Of a stretch of 64,000 bases of DNA, positions 36,040 through 47,990 are shown piece by piece. Origin of the DNA: Trichosphaerium sp. ATCC 40318 (lineage: Eukaryota > Discosea > Flabellinia > Trichosidae); NCBI GenBank assembly GCA_038496445.1, contig JALMLS010000039.1, positions 55,096-119,095 of the forward strand, written 5' to 3'. The first letter of the stretch is position 1. Each line of letters starts with the position of its first letter. Made by a program: the position numbers and the translations under genes. Under the pieces are notes generated by a model. The model did no database searches, had not been told where the DNA came from, and saw nothing but the letters and a program-made list of their open reading frames with translations.

Positions 36040-38688
36040 TTACTTTTTGTTGTTTACTTTATTTACTGCTTCTTCTAACGACTCTTTACCAAAATCAGGA
36101 TTAGTAGCATCCTTTTCTTCCTAAACATTTATTGATTAATCACAAAAAAACTACAATTCTAGGTGACGACATACCTCACAAGCTTTGATGAGATGTTCTT
36201 CGTGAACCTGAAAAAGGAAAAAAAAATTAGCAAGACAAGAACAGATACGGAAACCACGTGGTGAATATAAACTTGAAACGATCGAAAATTGGTTCTACAC
36301 GTACATTCACACCCATTAGTTGGTTTCCTATTGTCAACCAACCTGGTCTTGTATTATGTGGTCGTCCAAAAAGTTCAACTTTCCTCATACTAGGAGCTAA
36401 ACGCTCAATAACATTGTAAACTTCGTCAGGCTTTCTTGATGTTTGTCGGACTTCCGCAACAATGACATCACAGTCTATACGTGTATTTAGGGTTGTTGGA
36501 TTTCCTTTTAACCCAACCTAGAAGAAGACAGTAAGGGCAAGACAAACTCTTCAAAAAAAGTCAGAAACGTCGAAAAAAGGTTGTACCAGACAATGCTCTT
36601 TGGAGTGATTTAGCCAATGACCAGTTCTTCCTGTTCGTATAATACGTTGTAGCTGATTTGTTTTAATCCATACAAGCTCATCAACACGCTTGTATCCCCA
36701 TATCTCAAGGCATTCTCTGCCTAATTCCTAAAAACACCATTAAAACCCACTTTAAAATAAAACTCCTTGACCAGCGCGGATTGATTTACAAATAAAACAA
36801 TAAAATTTGTTATGGCTTACCATTGCACGCCCAGTGACCCAAAGGAAGATATAACCTGCGAAAATATCAGCACAAAAGAAAAAAAGTAACAACAGATAAA
36901 GTAGAATATTAAATTTAATATGATTACCATTGTCTTGTAGTTTATGTACTGGTAAAGAACGCATCTCGGCATCTTTCATTGTTCCATAAGGTAGCTAGAA
37001 AACAATCAAAAAGATTTCTAATATTAGCAGTTCGATCGATTTCAAACGTTTCCAAAACAAAAGAAACGAAGGAAAAAAAATTGAAAACACCTTCTTGAAA
37101 ATTTCTAATATTTCAGTCGTACCTCCATATGAATATCCCAAGGTGGATCAGCCATAACAACCTCAAATTTACCTAGCTTTTCAAAATCAAATTTTCTTAT
37201 ATCACAGTTTATCCACTGAGCAGGCTTCAAGTTCTCTGGAACAGGTTTTGGTTGTGGTTTACTTGATTGCGCAACTTCTTCATCATCAATCTCATAGTGA
37301 ACAAAACGGCACTTATCCATTCTTCTACAAGTATCCAAATAAGAGCAATCACCAAGAGAAACATCTGTATGGTTCTGTACAATACGCTTAAAGTGAATCT
37401 AAAGAGAAATAAAAAGTTAGAAAAAAATAAGAAAGATCACGTGTAATAAAAAATACTAAAACATGCTTACTCCACTACAGACGAAACCTTTCGCTCTGTG
37501 GCATCTTTTTTTTGTTCTATGAGTACAATATTCTCTAAATGCTTCTCCAGTAGATCGAAACTACAACAAAAGTAAGGCACATAGAACACTAACTAACGAA
37601 CTATTTTTTTCGATTTTTTTTGTTTTTACCTTGTTTGTTCTCTTTTGTTGTTGGTATGTAGGTTTATCTAACAAGTCCAAAATAGTGTTATCATTACCTA
37701 ATCCACTTCTAGTACAGAAAGAAGGCTTATTCAGTAACTCGTCAACCTCATCAACTAACAAAGAAAAGAAAGTAAGTGAACTGTTAAAAAAACATGTTCA
37801 TTTCACTACTTACCATGTTCTTCCTTTTTAGGCTCTTTGTTATCTTCTTTTTTCCTTCTACCGTCTCTAGATTCTTCTTTTTTATTTTCTCCTTCTCTGG
37901 TTCGCTCTTCAGCATCGCCTGATATGTTGACATCGACATCCATGTCATCAAGCGGAAATAGTGTCTTACGCAATCCAAGGAGCTTCTCTTTGTTTAAATC
38001 TATTAAAACAAGCCTAGCATTAACGTCTGAGGCCATATCTAGCTCATCTAATACAATAATATCTCCATGAGAGTCGACAATATCCTAAAAATGTTCAGTT
38101 GATTTTTTTCTAATTTTTTTTATCATCGGCACAGTTACGCCTCAAAAACGCTTCCTGTGGCGTATGTTCTATGCTCTTACCTTTATATACGTTGTTATTA
38201 TGTCTACAAGTGTTTCACCGCCATAGTTATCAACGTGAGTATCCGGATAACGCCGTCTGAAGGCTTCTTCAACAACATCTTATGAAGTAATTAGAAAAAC
38301 ACCTGTCAAAACGTTGATAGGCGGAACGTTGAGAAAAACGCTGTTCGTTGTACCTATGTTGACAGGCATTGTAAAATTTTCTTCCAGAAGAGTGTCTATT
38401 ATGTTACGACTATGCCTGGATTAAAACGACGCGTGTGTAATAGGTTTTAGCGATAATAATTACGCACTGTAAATCTTGCACTTCTATTCCACCTAGGGTA
38501 GAAGCATATGGAACAGAAGATAGATCTCTATTATCTCCGTTATCTTCTAACCGATATTAAGCGATTTTGTAATTATGTAGTACATCACCTTCGTTTCTAC
38601 CCAATGCATGCATAACCATAGCGCGTAGCATCTTTTGGCGTCTTTTTAACGCCAGGATTTTTTTAAACGTCTGTGACACATCAGACAT
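36040..38688 (-). CDS. METTL3: METTL3-type mRNA N6-adenosine methyltransferase
   Basis: This multi-exon gene starts at 38688 ([19 protein letters not shown]) and ends at 36040 (VNNKK). The middle region has Cys/His motifs typical of the METTL3 CCCH zinc fingers ([19 protein letters not shown] and [19 protein letters not shown]). The catalytic region carries [13 protein letters not shown] with the DPPW motif for S-adenosylmethionine and adenine, then [49 protein letters not shown] and [15 protein letters not shown]. All key residues are intact. The enzyme writes m6A on mRNA in the nucleus, normally together with METTL14, which is not in this window. Introns are short and mostly begin GTACG or GTAAG. 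An acidic/Lys-rich linker near 37.8-37.9 kb could be a nuclear signal. Confidence 0.95.
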
Positions 38689-38805
38689 TGTACCTTGCAA
38701 TCTATTTCGTTGCTGTGTAGCAACGAAAGACCCAAAGAACAAAAAAAAACAGTTTTGGTCAAAAATTCGCCAAGTTTCTTGATTTACGCCAAATCGTACG
38801 ATGAA
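38689..38805. promoter_or_regulatory. Compact bidirectional promoter of METTL3 and transportin-3-like genes
   Basis: Only 117 bp lie between the two start codons of divergently transcribed genes, so they must share a core promoter region. No clear TATA element is visible. Confidence 0.6.
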
Positions 38806-41800
38806 ATGAGTAGCCCGTATCAATTACAGACTGTGTTGCAGGTATCGTTAAGAACAATATTTGATCAAACCAATAAACCGCCTTTTAATCTAAGCACGTA
38901 ATTAGGCTCTCGGTGCTTTATATAGTGCCTCGACAACCCCAGAGCAACGCGCTGGCGCTAACAGTTGGTTGACGAAGTTTCAGCAAAGCAATGATGCTTG
39001 GGGCATTTCATTTGGTTTATTACGCTCACAGGTGCGTGAATAGACAAAAAAACAGTTTAACCATCAGTTTTTTCCTCAATTGCCGTGCAGCATTATAAAC
39101 ATACTTCAGATCGATATTAACACGCGTCTAGAATCCTCAGGCATCATATTTTGGAGCTTTCACACTTCACTCCAAGATAATCGCTACTTGGTACGTTTTC
39201 AAGGTCTTTTTTGGCGTTTCCTTGCATTTGCGTTCATGAAATCACACTGTCATGTGTCACAATACAGATTGCGTACGCTCGCAATAGTGTTTGTATGTAT
39301 TTTGAGCAATGACACGTGCAAGAGGGTTCAGAAACTATCGAAATTGACATGCGTATCTTCTTTCCTTTTTTCTTCATCTTGCGTCTTTTATTAATTATCT
39401 ATAAAGGATTCATCTACCTCCTGCACATAAACAGCAATTATCACAACTACTTATGGCTGAAGTAGGTCAATTACAAAACAGTACGCAGCTGGAGATGGTT
39501 TTTTTTTATTTTCTTTTTTGAACATAACTATGTTTCTGTTGGTACTAATTTATTTAAGGACCTCGCAATGTTCTTACAAAATTGAGTGCAGCTATCGCTA
39601 CTGCAGGATTACTATCGCTGCCTGATGAGTGGCCTTCATTTTTTCTAGATTGTACAAAGCTAATACAAAGTGTACGTCAAGTGGTTTTAGTTCAACAATT
39701 TCAATCACGTTTTTCTTATTCTCTGTTAAGGGCCATCTATTGGCGTTCCTTGAAATTCTTAAGCTATTCGCTGAGGAACTATTTCAAGAGTTTTCGAGGA
39801 GCCTTAAGCTTCCAGAGGTTAAGCGGTAAGTAATGACAAACAACAATCTATAGATTAATCAAAAAAAAAATAGAAAAAAAGTTATGGTTGTTGCGTATCA
39901 ACAATTCCCTCAACTCCTCGCTTTGTTGATGGGATTCCTTAAAATACAAGATAAAGTAGTAGTAGAAGCAACAATGAGTTGTATATCAGGTTGGATAAGT
40001 GCAGAGCATATTGTCAAGTACGCCAATGTTTTTTGCTTGAAAATCTTTTCTCGGTTTTTTTCCAGCTTTGTTCTTCAGAGCTTTTCTATCTTTCTTCTTT
40101 AACACAAGTTTTAGTAGCGTAATCGATACAGATCTAATAGATTGTATATTCGAGTGTATGTTACGATATAATAGTACTATATCTGAAGGAGCAAATGTTA
40201 TAATCGTAATTCTTTCATCTCTTTCTTTTATGAAACGTCCTCTAACAGTCAAGAAAATATTGGCACAATCTCTTCGTTTATTTCAACCATTCCTTAATGC
40301 ATTAGAAGGTACATACTTTACCTTGTTTTTTTGTGTCATCTCAGAGGGAATTAAACACACCTAGAAGATGATGAAGATGCAAGACATTCAATTATTAATT
40401 TATGGGTTGATTTAATTCAAAATGAGCCTGATGTTGTTTGTAATGATCCTAATGGAGTTCGTCTTGCACAACTAATGGTATGTTATTTAAGAAACCTCAA
40501 TTCAGTTGGGTTTAATTTATACGCTGTAGCTTGAAGCTGTGAGGAGAGGAGAGTCAGATATAGTTGACTTAACGTTTACTTTTTGGTCTGAACTTATTGA
40601 CTTGATTAGTGTTTCAGAGAGTATGTGGCTTGTCACGTGATTTATTTTTATCTCCTTATCAAACCTTTATACTTACGCGTCAATTCACCAGGTGACTCAA
40701 CTATTGGTTCAGCGTATATGCCTACCCTGCTACAGCTAATTCCAGCTCTTTGTATTCATTGTAGATTTGCTGATGATTTCTCAGGTAATACTTTTGCTCT
40801 CATTTATCGTTGTGATGTTGCCTTAAAATTGTTTCTTTAGATTGGTCAGAAGATCTACAAGACGATTTCAAGAAATTTAGAAGGGAACTCGGAGATATAA
40901 TGGCTCACTGTCATCCTTTCTTACAGTATGATTTTTTTTTCGACGTTCAAAAATTGCTTCTCTCTTTTTTTTCTTTTGTTGTTCTTAGCCTTATGACCAG
41001 TACTAAACATCTTTATTTTTTCAGATATAACCAGACTAAAGTCCTTTTTGACCTGTTAAAAACTGCTTTGCAACGTTCTTCTATTGCATGGCTTGATGTA
41101 GAGGCTGTTTTATATGTTTTTGGTAAAGTTATAGAATCAGGTGATCTTGATGATGAAGAACATGTTACAATACGTGATGTATTGGAAATACTTCCTAAAC
41201 TACCTAAAGAACAGACTGAACTTAAAATTACAGCTGTGCGGTTTATAGGCAAGTTATTTTTTTGGTTGTTTTGTGCTTTTGTTTGATTCAAAAAAAATGA
41301 GCGGTGTATTTTGCTCTCCTCGTCGCTCTCCGAATCACGTGTTCTCAAGCTTTTAATTAATTTTCTTTAGGCGAGCTAGGACAACCTTGGTTAACAAACC
41401 ACCCAGATTATGTTCCTGCTGCACTTTCTTTTGTTACAACAGCGTTCGAAGGCACGTTTTTTTTATCACGAGAAAAAACGAAAAAAACTTCCGCAGCTGA
41501 CTTCCATACTAATTTATGTTAATAGATCGTATTGCTGCATGCCCTGCTGTATGTGAAATAGTTCACTCGTATACTTGCATTTTGCTCACCTTTGTTTAGG
41601 TTGTCGCACTGCATTCTATCTGTATGGATTGCCCAAGGATTATTGTTCCTCATTTAGCTCCTTTATTAAATGTTTCTCGTTCAGTACTTTACCAATTACC
41701 GGTATGTATAGAAACAAACGCTATTGGTTAAATATACTAAAAATGTTGTAGCATAATGAGAGACACTTGCTTACTGCAGCATTGTTTATTTTAGTCAGCG

Positions 41801-43431
41801 AACTGCCTGTAAAAGATATCAAGTGCGTTTTTCTTGTTCTTCTTTCCTATTCTTTGCGTGCAAATAATCTTCCTTACATGTCAATAGGCCTATCATTGTA
41901 CAAGTTATAGGACCTATACTAGATGACCTACATAACGTTGTATCAACTATGAATGAAGAAACTGCAAAGGTAGAGAAACACCTTTTTTTAATTCCTATTT
42001 TTTTCTTACAATTATCTTAACCTAGAACAAATCAATTGTGGATACTATTACAACTCATTTGGCTTGCATAGCAGCTGCAGCAACGAATTTAAGGTTAATA
42101 ATAGAAGGTGTACATGCAAGTCAAGATATAGTATCAAGAACACGGTTACATAAAGGAGAAGAACACCCATACGCTCCTTGCTTTTCAAGAACTTTACCTG
42201 TTCTACCGCAGATCTTGAAACTTTGTTGGCATGATTCTACAGTTGTTCTGGTACGTATTGTTTGATTTATTGTCTTGTTGTTACTAATGATATTCAGAAT
42301 GTTCTGGCTGTTTGTGCGAGTGCACTTGCTACTTTGTCTGTCGCTCATTTTGATGTTTTTTTACCTGATGTTGTTAATATCTTTATTTGGATATTTGAGA
42401 ACTTACAGTTCCAATCTGGATCTTGTAATGTATTACATAAGTTTTCTACTATGCTTGTTATTTATAAAGTACGTTACCATAAAAAAAAATGAAACTTGCT
42501 GCCTCAACAGAGATTGACGCATTCTTCTTTTTTTTTTTTTTTGAATACATTCCATAAAATACCTCTTTTCTTCACTAACTCGTTTATTAGGAATCTGAAC
42601 TATACACACCGTTATTTGCAAAATGTATAGCTACTATTACAAAATGTTTAGGCGCCATGCTTAATGATGGTACGAGGCAATAGTCTTAAATGTTCCCAAG
42701 AGAGCTTACTTTTTTAGATATCAATGCTCGACCAGATATTTCAAATGCTTACTTTCAAATGCTCTTACAAGCTGTTATTGCGATGCCAAAGGCTTTATTT
42801 TGTGATAATCAAGTATATAATACTGCAATGCAAATAGTACTAGCTTCTCTATCATGTTTGGATACAAATGCCGTTAAAAGCAGTTGTTTGTTCTTAAAGG
42901 TAAAAAAAAAAAAGTTCACTCTGCTCTAAGGCTTACTCTCTTTTATAGTCTCTTTTAAATGCTCAAAGTAGATTAAATATATCTAATTTATTACAGCAAC
43001 ATTATGTAGATCTTATCAGACAGTTATTAAAGGTATGTATTGAGGTTTTTGTTCGAAGAAAAGTTTTGACTTATTTTACTTTTATAGACTATTTGCTGTG
43101 GCAATTTGTTCCTTGTACCTAAACACCTTGCACCTGTACTTCTATTGTGTATAAAAGAATTTCCTGGAGAGACAAGACAGGTTCTATCACAACTTCTAAA
43201 AGACCCAGGGTTTCCTGTACCTGGCTTGGATGATAAAACAAAACAAACATTTTTAAAACAGTGTCTTGGGTAAGATTATTTTTGAAATTTTGTAAATTTG
43301 AAACGTCAACTTAACGTTTTTTTGCTTACTGTTCCTTAATTAGTACTCGAAAACTTTCAGATTTCGCAGCACGTGTAGATGATTTTTCAAGGACCGTCAG
43401 GATACATATAAAAGCTCAAGAACAAACATAA
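38806..43431 (+). CDS. TNPO3: Transportin-3 / importin-13 family nuclear import receptor
   Basis: This gene has roughly twenty exons. It begins MSSPYQLQTVLQ, joined to ALGALYSASTTPEQRAGANS and ASYFGAFTLHSKIIATW, which fits the N-terminal importin-beta HEAT repeats (YFGAFTLHSKI is the usual signature helix). Further exons such as RPRNVLTKLSAAIATAGLLS, GHLLAFLEILKLFAEELFQE, and FEDRIAACPA with VVALHSICMDCPRIIVPHL read as continuous HEAT helices through to TRKLSDFAARVDDFSRTVRI, which matches the family's C-terminus. The expected length of about 900 residues is met. Such receptors carry SR-type splicing factors or other cargo into the nucleus in a RanGTP-dependent way. I prefer transportin-3 over importin-13 from the overall helix order, but either is possible. 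Confidence 0.87.
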
Positions 43432-43685
43432 TAAAAGTAAAAAATGTTCAACAACAAAATTTTGTTTTTCTTCTCAAAAAACCTAAAACAACAGCATCCA
43501 CCGCTTCAATATGGATATTTTGTCAAAAAGTCGAGGAATTGCTGAATTACGTAATATTCCGGAAACATAACGCGGTCGGACCCCTTGACTGAGCTTGAAT
43601 AGTTGAATAAATACCGACATAAGAAGCGCTTTAAACTGAAAAAGTCCGCGTCAAATAAATGTGACATACTTTTCAACACCCGTAT

Positions 43686-45145
43686 ATGTCTTATAACCAT
43701 AATATACCACTGGTAGTAGCAGATAGTTTTATTCTAGCGCTTGTTAACGAAACGGTGTACAGTTTTCGCCAGGACCTTGGATATAAGGCAGTAAAGCTAA
43801 CGTATAATAATTTACCGCCTATTGTCGCTATTACAGGACACAGAAGCGATTATGCTCTACTATCTTCGAACGACAAAATATACACGTGGCACCACAATAA
43901 ATCTCCGTTAAAACCAAGACTTTCTTCATCACCTGAAGGCATAATTTCTCTTAAATCGGGAAATCAACAAATGATATTTCTTACAAAAACAGGAAAAGTC
44001 TTCCAACGTGATTACGTGTCCAGACAGTTTAGTCTTGTTAAACGATTACCTTCTATAGATACAATAGAGTGTTGTGGTGGTGTTAATATGGCTATAAGTA
44101 AAAATGGAGAACTATACTACTGGGGAGCAAGTGCGGAACATTTGACAAAGTTTCATTCACCGAAACCGATAAAAATAGAATGGATTGTCCCTGGTGATAT
44201 TGCATTACTTTCTAGCGGATCACACATTCGCCATGATGGTAGAGTTTATTATGGTCCATCACATGTATCTGTTGTAGATCCGCCGGATAATATCATATCA
44301 ACTTGCAGTATTGTGAACACAATGTATATGCTGACAAGTAATGGAGATGTTTATAAATGGAATCATGCTACGGACACACCCACAGAACAAATACCTTATA
44401 TAAAGTGTAAATACATTGCTAGTTGTCGAGGAAGGGCAGTTGGATGGTGCATGGATGGCTCTTTTATGATATTACCTTCAGGTTATACAAAACAAAGAAC
44501 AATCAAGTTTAACAAAAAACCCAGCCACAACAAGATGGTACACAAGTGCTTTCCTTTCAATGTGAACCTCTATGTCTATCATTTAACAGTATACTTAGTT
44601 TCACACACCTGTAAAGCTTAAAGGAAAGGCATCACGTGAAAACAGAAAGACTTATGAACACAAGAGAAAAGGAGGATATCCTCACAAGGGGTTTATTGAA
44701 CTTAGTAAAAGCTATATAGAACATGCTTTTTATGCTACTGTACGGGTGTATCAAACACCAGACAATGAAGAAAATCAAGTTGAAAAGGTTGATTATTTGA
44801 CAGGTAGCTATACACTGTAGTGAACACTTTGTCTTCTGCTAATGTGGTCTAGTTGAAGATAACATTGATGGTGATGATGATAACTCTATTACAACACACT
44901 CTGTTATTGAAGATAGAGGCTTTCCTATCCCTAAAATTGATGCAAATGTAAGTGTTGGCTAGGAAGGTTGAAAGTGGAATAGCTTATTTGTGATTTAGGC
45001 AGATGATTCGATGGGTACTTTGTCACTATTTGAGCAGTTCTCAGAACACAACAAAGATACAGCGTCTGATTTCAATAATGTACCATCTCTTCCTTTGAGC
45101 TTAGGTCGCACAGCACCATCATCTAAAGGAGAGTCAGTTCTATAA
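43686..45145 (+). CDS. RCC1-like repeat protein with unusual C-terminal tail
   Basis: Four exons (43686..44537, 44599..44803, 44853..44947, 44999..45145) total 1299 nt, or 432 residues. The first exon encodes about five degenerate RCC1-type blades with alternating display strands (GHRSDYALLSSNDKIYTW, MAISKNGELYYWG, MYMLTSNGDVYKW). This is typical of a seven-bladed propeller, but the blades are diverged. The remaining exons give a basic segment (KLKGKASRENRKTYEHKRKG), a helix (FIELSKSYIEHAFYATVRVY), and an acidic/Ser-rich tail ending APSSKGESVL. No catalytic Ran-GEF residues can be judged. The reading frame closes exactly after splicing, so the downstream exons belong to this gene. Its role is unknown. 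Confidence 0.7.
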
Positions 45146-45523
45146 AAAAAATATGTTTGTACTGTGATACAAAAGACTACTGCAACATTCAAATCCGACT
45201 TTGTTTTCCCCCACAAACCTTACAATTCATTTCACTTATTAGATTACTCCATTCGCTTGTTTGCAACACAGATTGGAAGAGAACCAGTCTCATATCAGCT
45301 TTGAGCTTTCTGGTCATGTAGCTAGAGACATTGTTCCGTTTGTTAAACCAGTATTTTGGAAACAAAGCGAACAATAACTGTACAACGTTTTCATAATCTC
45401 AGATATTTCCTAAGTATTTTTACAAGGCAAGAAATTGTACACAACAGATATAAATTGAAAGAATACATTTTGCAAGACACTCTAAAGGTGAACATAAAAC
45501 ATGTGTTTTTTTTATGATGGTTA
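45146..45523. other. Convergent spacer
   Basis: This lies between the RCC1-like gene and the F-box/LRR gene, which end towards each other. I see no supported coding segment. Confidence 0.45.
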
Positions 45524-46843
45524 TCAATCTTCTTCTACTTTTGGCATTGCCGTTTTCTTGTTGTGTTGCTCCATGTCTGTACATTGATCAGCAGCTAGAC
45601 GCTTCACACCAACAAGATGTTTAAGCCCTTCTTGTGTAACAGAAGTACCATTAACATCAATCGTATGAACACCAGCTAAATACTTTAAACCTTCATTTGT
45701 AACTCTTGTACACATTGCCAAGTTAATCTCATGTACTCCTTTCAAATACTTTAATCCATCATCTGTTATATTCGTATACCTCAGATATATAGTATGAACA
45801 CCTGATAAAGACTTAACTCCTTTATCAGATACATTACAACAACAAAGGTTAATCTCATGAACACCTTTAAGATAAGAAATACCATCATCAGTGATCTGAG
45901 TCAACCCTCTAAGATTAATCGTATGAACGCCTTTGAGCGCCTTTATACCTTTATCTGTTACTCTTGTATCTTCTAGATGAATACAATGAACGCCTGCTAG
46001 TGGTATTATACCGTCATCTGTAACTGAAGTGTTTTTAAGGTAAATCGTGTGAACGCCTTTAAGCAACTTAACACTTTTGTCTGTGACAAAAGTATGAGAA
46101 AGATTTATGATATGAACACCAGCAAGAGCAGATACACCTTTATCACGTACTGCACAAGAATAAAGGCTTATTGAGTGTACACCAGAGAGCGATGATATAC
46201 CCTTATCGGTTATAGGACAGCGTGAAAGGTTTATAAGTTTTACACCAGAAAGGAATTTTATACCTTGATCAGAAACAACATCATGAGCTAGATTAATATC
46301 ATGAACACCTGCAAGCGCTCTTAAGTTATCATCACTAATATTACCAGTATCTGATAGATCTATTTTATGAACACCTGATAGTGGTGTCAAGTCTAGGCTA
46401 TCCAAAACGCAGTTTGAAAGAATTATTGTATGGACACCAGAAAGACTTGAAATAATTTTGTTGTTTAGGAATGCACAGTTAGAAATGTCAATGTGTTTTG
46501 AACCAGATAGATAACTTATTAGCTTTGATATAATCTTCACTTTAGATGATTCGTTTCTGTTTATGTTAATACCAAAAGGAAGTTTGATTTTGTCCTTTAA
46601 GGCAACCCATGGCCGTGCCTTAATGCGGGTTATGTTTTTCATTCGTTTGTATTTTTGGAATCGTTTAAAGTCCCATACGGATTTTAAAAGTACTGAGGTG
46701 TATCCCACGTATGTGTGTATTACATGAGCGAGGTTTGTACATGTTTGGGCTACAGCAAAGCGTGATTTATTTAAAAAGCTTAAAATGAACGTTAGAATCT
46801 CCGGAGGTAGAGAATCAAGCGCCACAATAGTCGATCCTTCCAT
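45524..46843 (-). CDS. F-box / leucine-rich repeat protein, diverged member
   Basis: This intronless frame of 439 codons has an especially clear F-box (LDSLPPEILTFILSFLNKSR with FAVAQTCTNLAHVIHTYVGY, residues about 8-48). After a spacer of roughly 80 residues come about fourteen GVHxIxL repeats, for example GVHDINLAHDVVSDQGIKFL and GVHTIYLRYTNITDDGLKYL, and then an acidic end (KTAMPKVEED). Its repeats differ from one another far more than those of the 28.5-kb gene, so this copy is older or has escaped homogenisation. By family it would serve as an SCF adaptor. No flanking duplication is seen. Confidence 0.85.
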   Translation of the reverse strand: MEGSTIVALDSLPPEILTFILSFLNKSRFAVAQTCTNLAHVIHTYVGYTSVLLKSVWDFKRFQKYKRMKNITRIKARPWVALKDKIKLPFGININRNESSKVKIISKLISYLSGSKHIDISNCAFLNNKIISSLSGVHTIILSNCVLDSLDLTPLSGVHKIDLSDTGNISDDNLRALAGVHDINLAHDVVSDQGIKFLSGVKLINLSRCPITDKGISSLSGVHSISLYSCAVRDKGVSALAGVHIINLSHTFVTDKSVKLLKGVHTIYLKNTSVTDDGIIPLAGVHCIHLEDTRVTDKGIKALKGVHTINLRGLTQITDDGISYLKGVHEINLCCCNVSDKGVKSLSGVHTIYLRYTNITDDGLKYLKGVHEINLAMCTRVTNEGLKYLAGVHTIDVNGTSVTQEGLKHLVGVKRLAADQCTDMEQHNKKTAMPKVEED

Positions 46844-47460
46844 CTAGCTTATATTTAGGATAACAGAAGTAAAATTAAGTAATATACCTCCGAAAAGCTA
46901 TTGACAGCACTGTACTGACGCGTCTGGAACGGTTTGAAACAGTTTTCGTCAAAGTACGTCAAATAACCAGCAAAAAACACCCAGCGAAAAATTTGACTCA
47001 TGCTAACCCTTGTCAACTCAACGCGCAACCAACAACTTAGTTGACTCACAACAAACTTTGTTAACTCTTTACGGAATGAGAAATCAGCACGTGGTTGATC
47101 ATCACAAAATACCCTTTTGTACTTCTTACCTACGCCGTTGCCTTACGTTACTATCAACGTGAAGTACACTAGAGCTGAATCGTCTTTGACGATCAAATAC
47201 AAATAATTATTGACACGTGTGCTTGTTTCCACATGCGGCGCGTAGAAAATACGGTTTTTTGGAATTTGAGGATATTAGGATGAAATAAAGGTAAAAAAAT
47301 CAAGTACATACCGGTTCATTTTTGCTGTAAATGGATGATATTATTATTTACATCTAGTATTACAACGACACGGTATGTTTTTGTACAAGGGTGAGGTGAT
47401 GAAGCCAAAAAGTGTTAATCTATTAGAATATCCACTACAGGCAACTGTTGGTGCTCAGTG
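46844..47460. other. Intergenic, no gene seen
   Basis: This spacer has CACGTG sites near 47.09 and 47.21 kb. No coding segment is supported. Confidence 0.45.
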
Positions 47461-47871
47461 TCATCGTTTTGTTGTCTGCAAGGCGTTAGCTTGTCGTTTA
47501 CTGCCGAAAAGGAACCAACGCCAAAAAAAAACCGTATGGTACAGTATGGTTGTTTAAGCATGAAAAGACGCGTTGGCGTACCGAAGGAAGAGCAATGCCG
47601 TTTTTAAATCGTGTTTTACTTTTGGGTGGCAAGTGATGACTTCTGGTTTTTTCCCCCTGGCTCCTACTTTACGTCTGGGGCCAACGCGCCGTTTGCGCAT
47701 GTACTTTTTCGCTGAATTAGCGTCTCCAAAGCGAAATGGTACTGGTGTTGAAGCAGGCATGTCACTTGTAGTCAGTGGCGCAAATGGCGCTGGCGGGAAT
47801 GTTTTCTTGTCATTTGTTTGTGGAATTTGAGGTGGATTTACTGTGTTTGTTGGCTCAGGTACTTCTTCCAT
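47461..47871 (-). CDS. Small basic protein of unknown function
   Basis: Two exons (47582..47871 and 47461..47500) joined over an 81-nt intron (GTACGCC to GGCAG) give 109 residues. The N-terminal half is Pro-rich (TFPPAPFAPLTTSDMPASTP). The C-terminal half is strongly basic (YMRKRRVGPRRKVGARGKKP, then KVKHDLKTALLFLRKRQANA), which suggests nuclear or nucleolar location and RNA or DNA contact. I do not recognise a family. It is divergent from the neurochondrin-like gene, with 119 bp between start codons. Confidence 0.65.
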
Positions 47872-47990
47872 GTCTCCTATTTGTTATTTGTTCGTTTTAG
47901 GGCCAAAAAAAAAGTCAACAGAGGTTTGGTAGAAATGGCATTGCGAAACGCTCTATTTACATTATACATGCGTAAAAGATAACAATAGCC

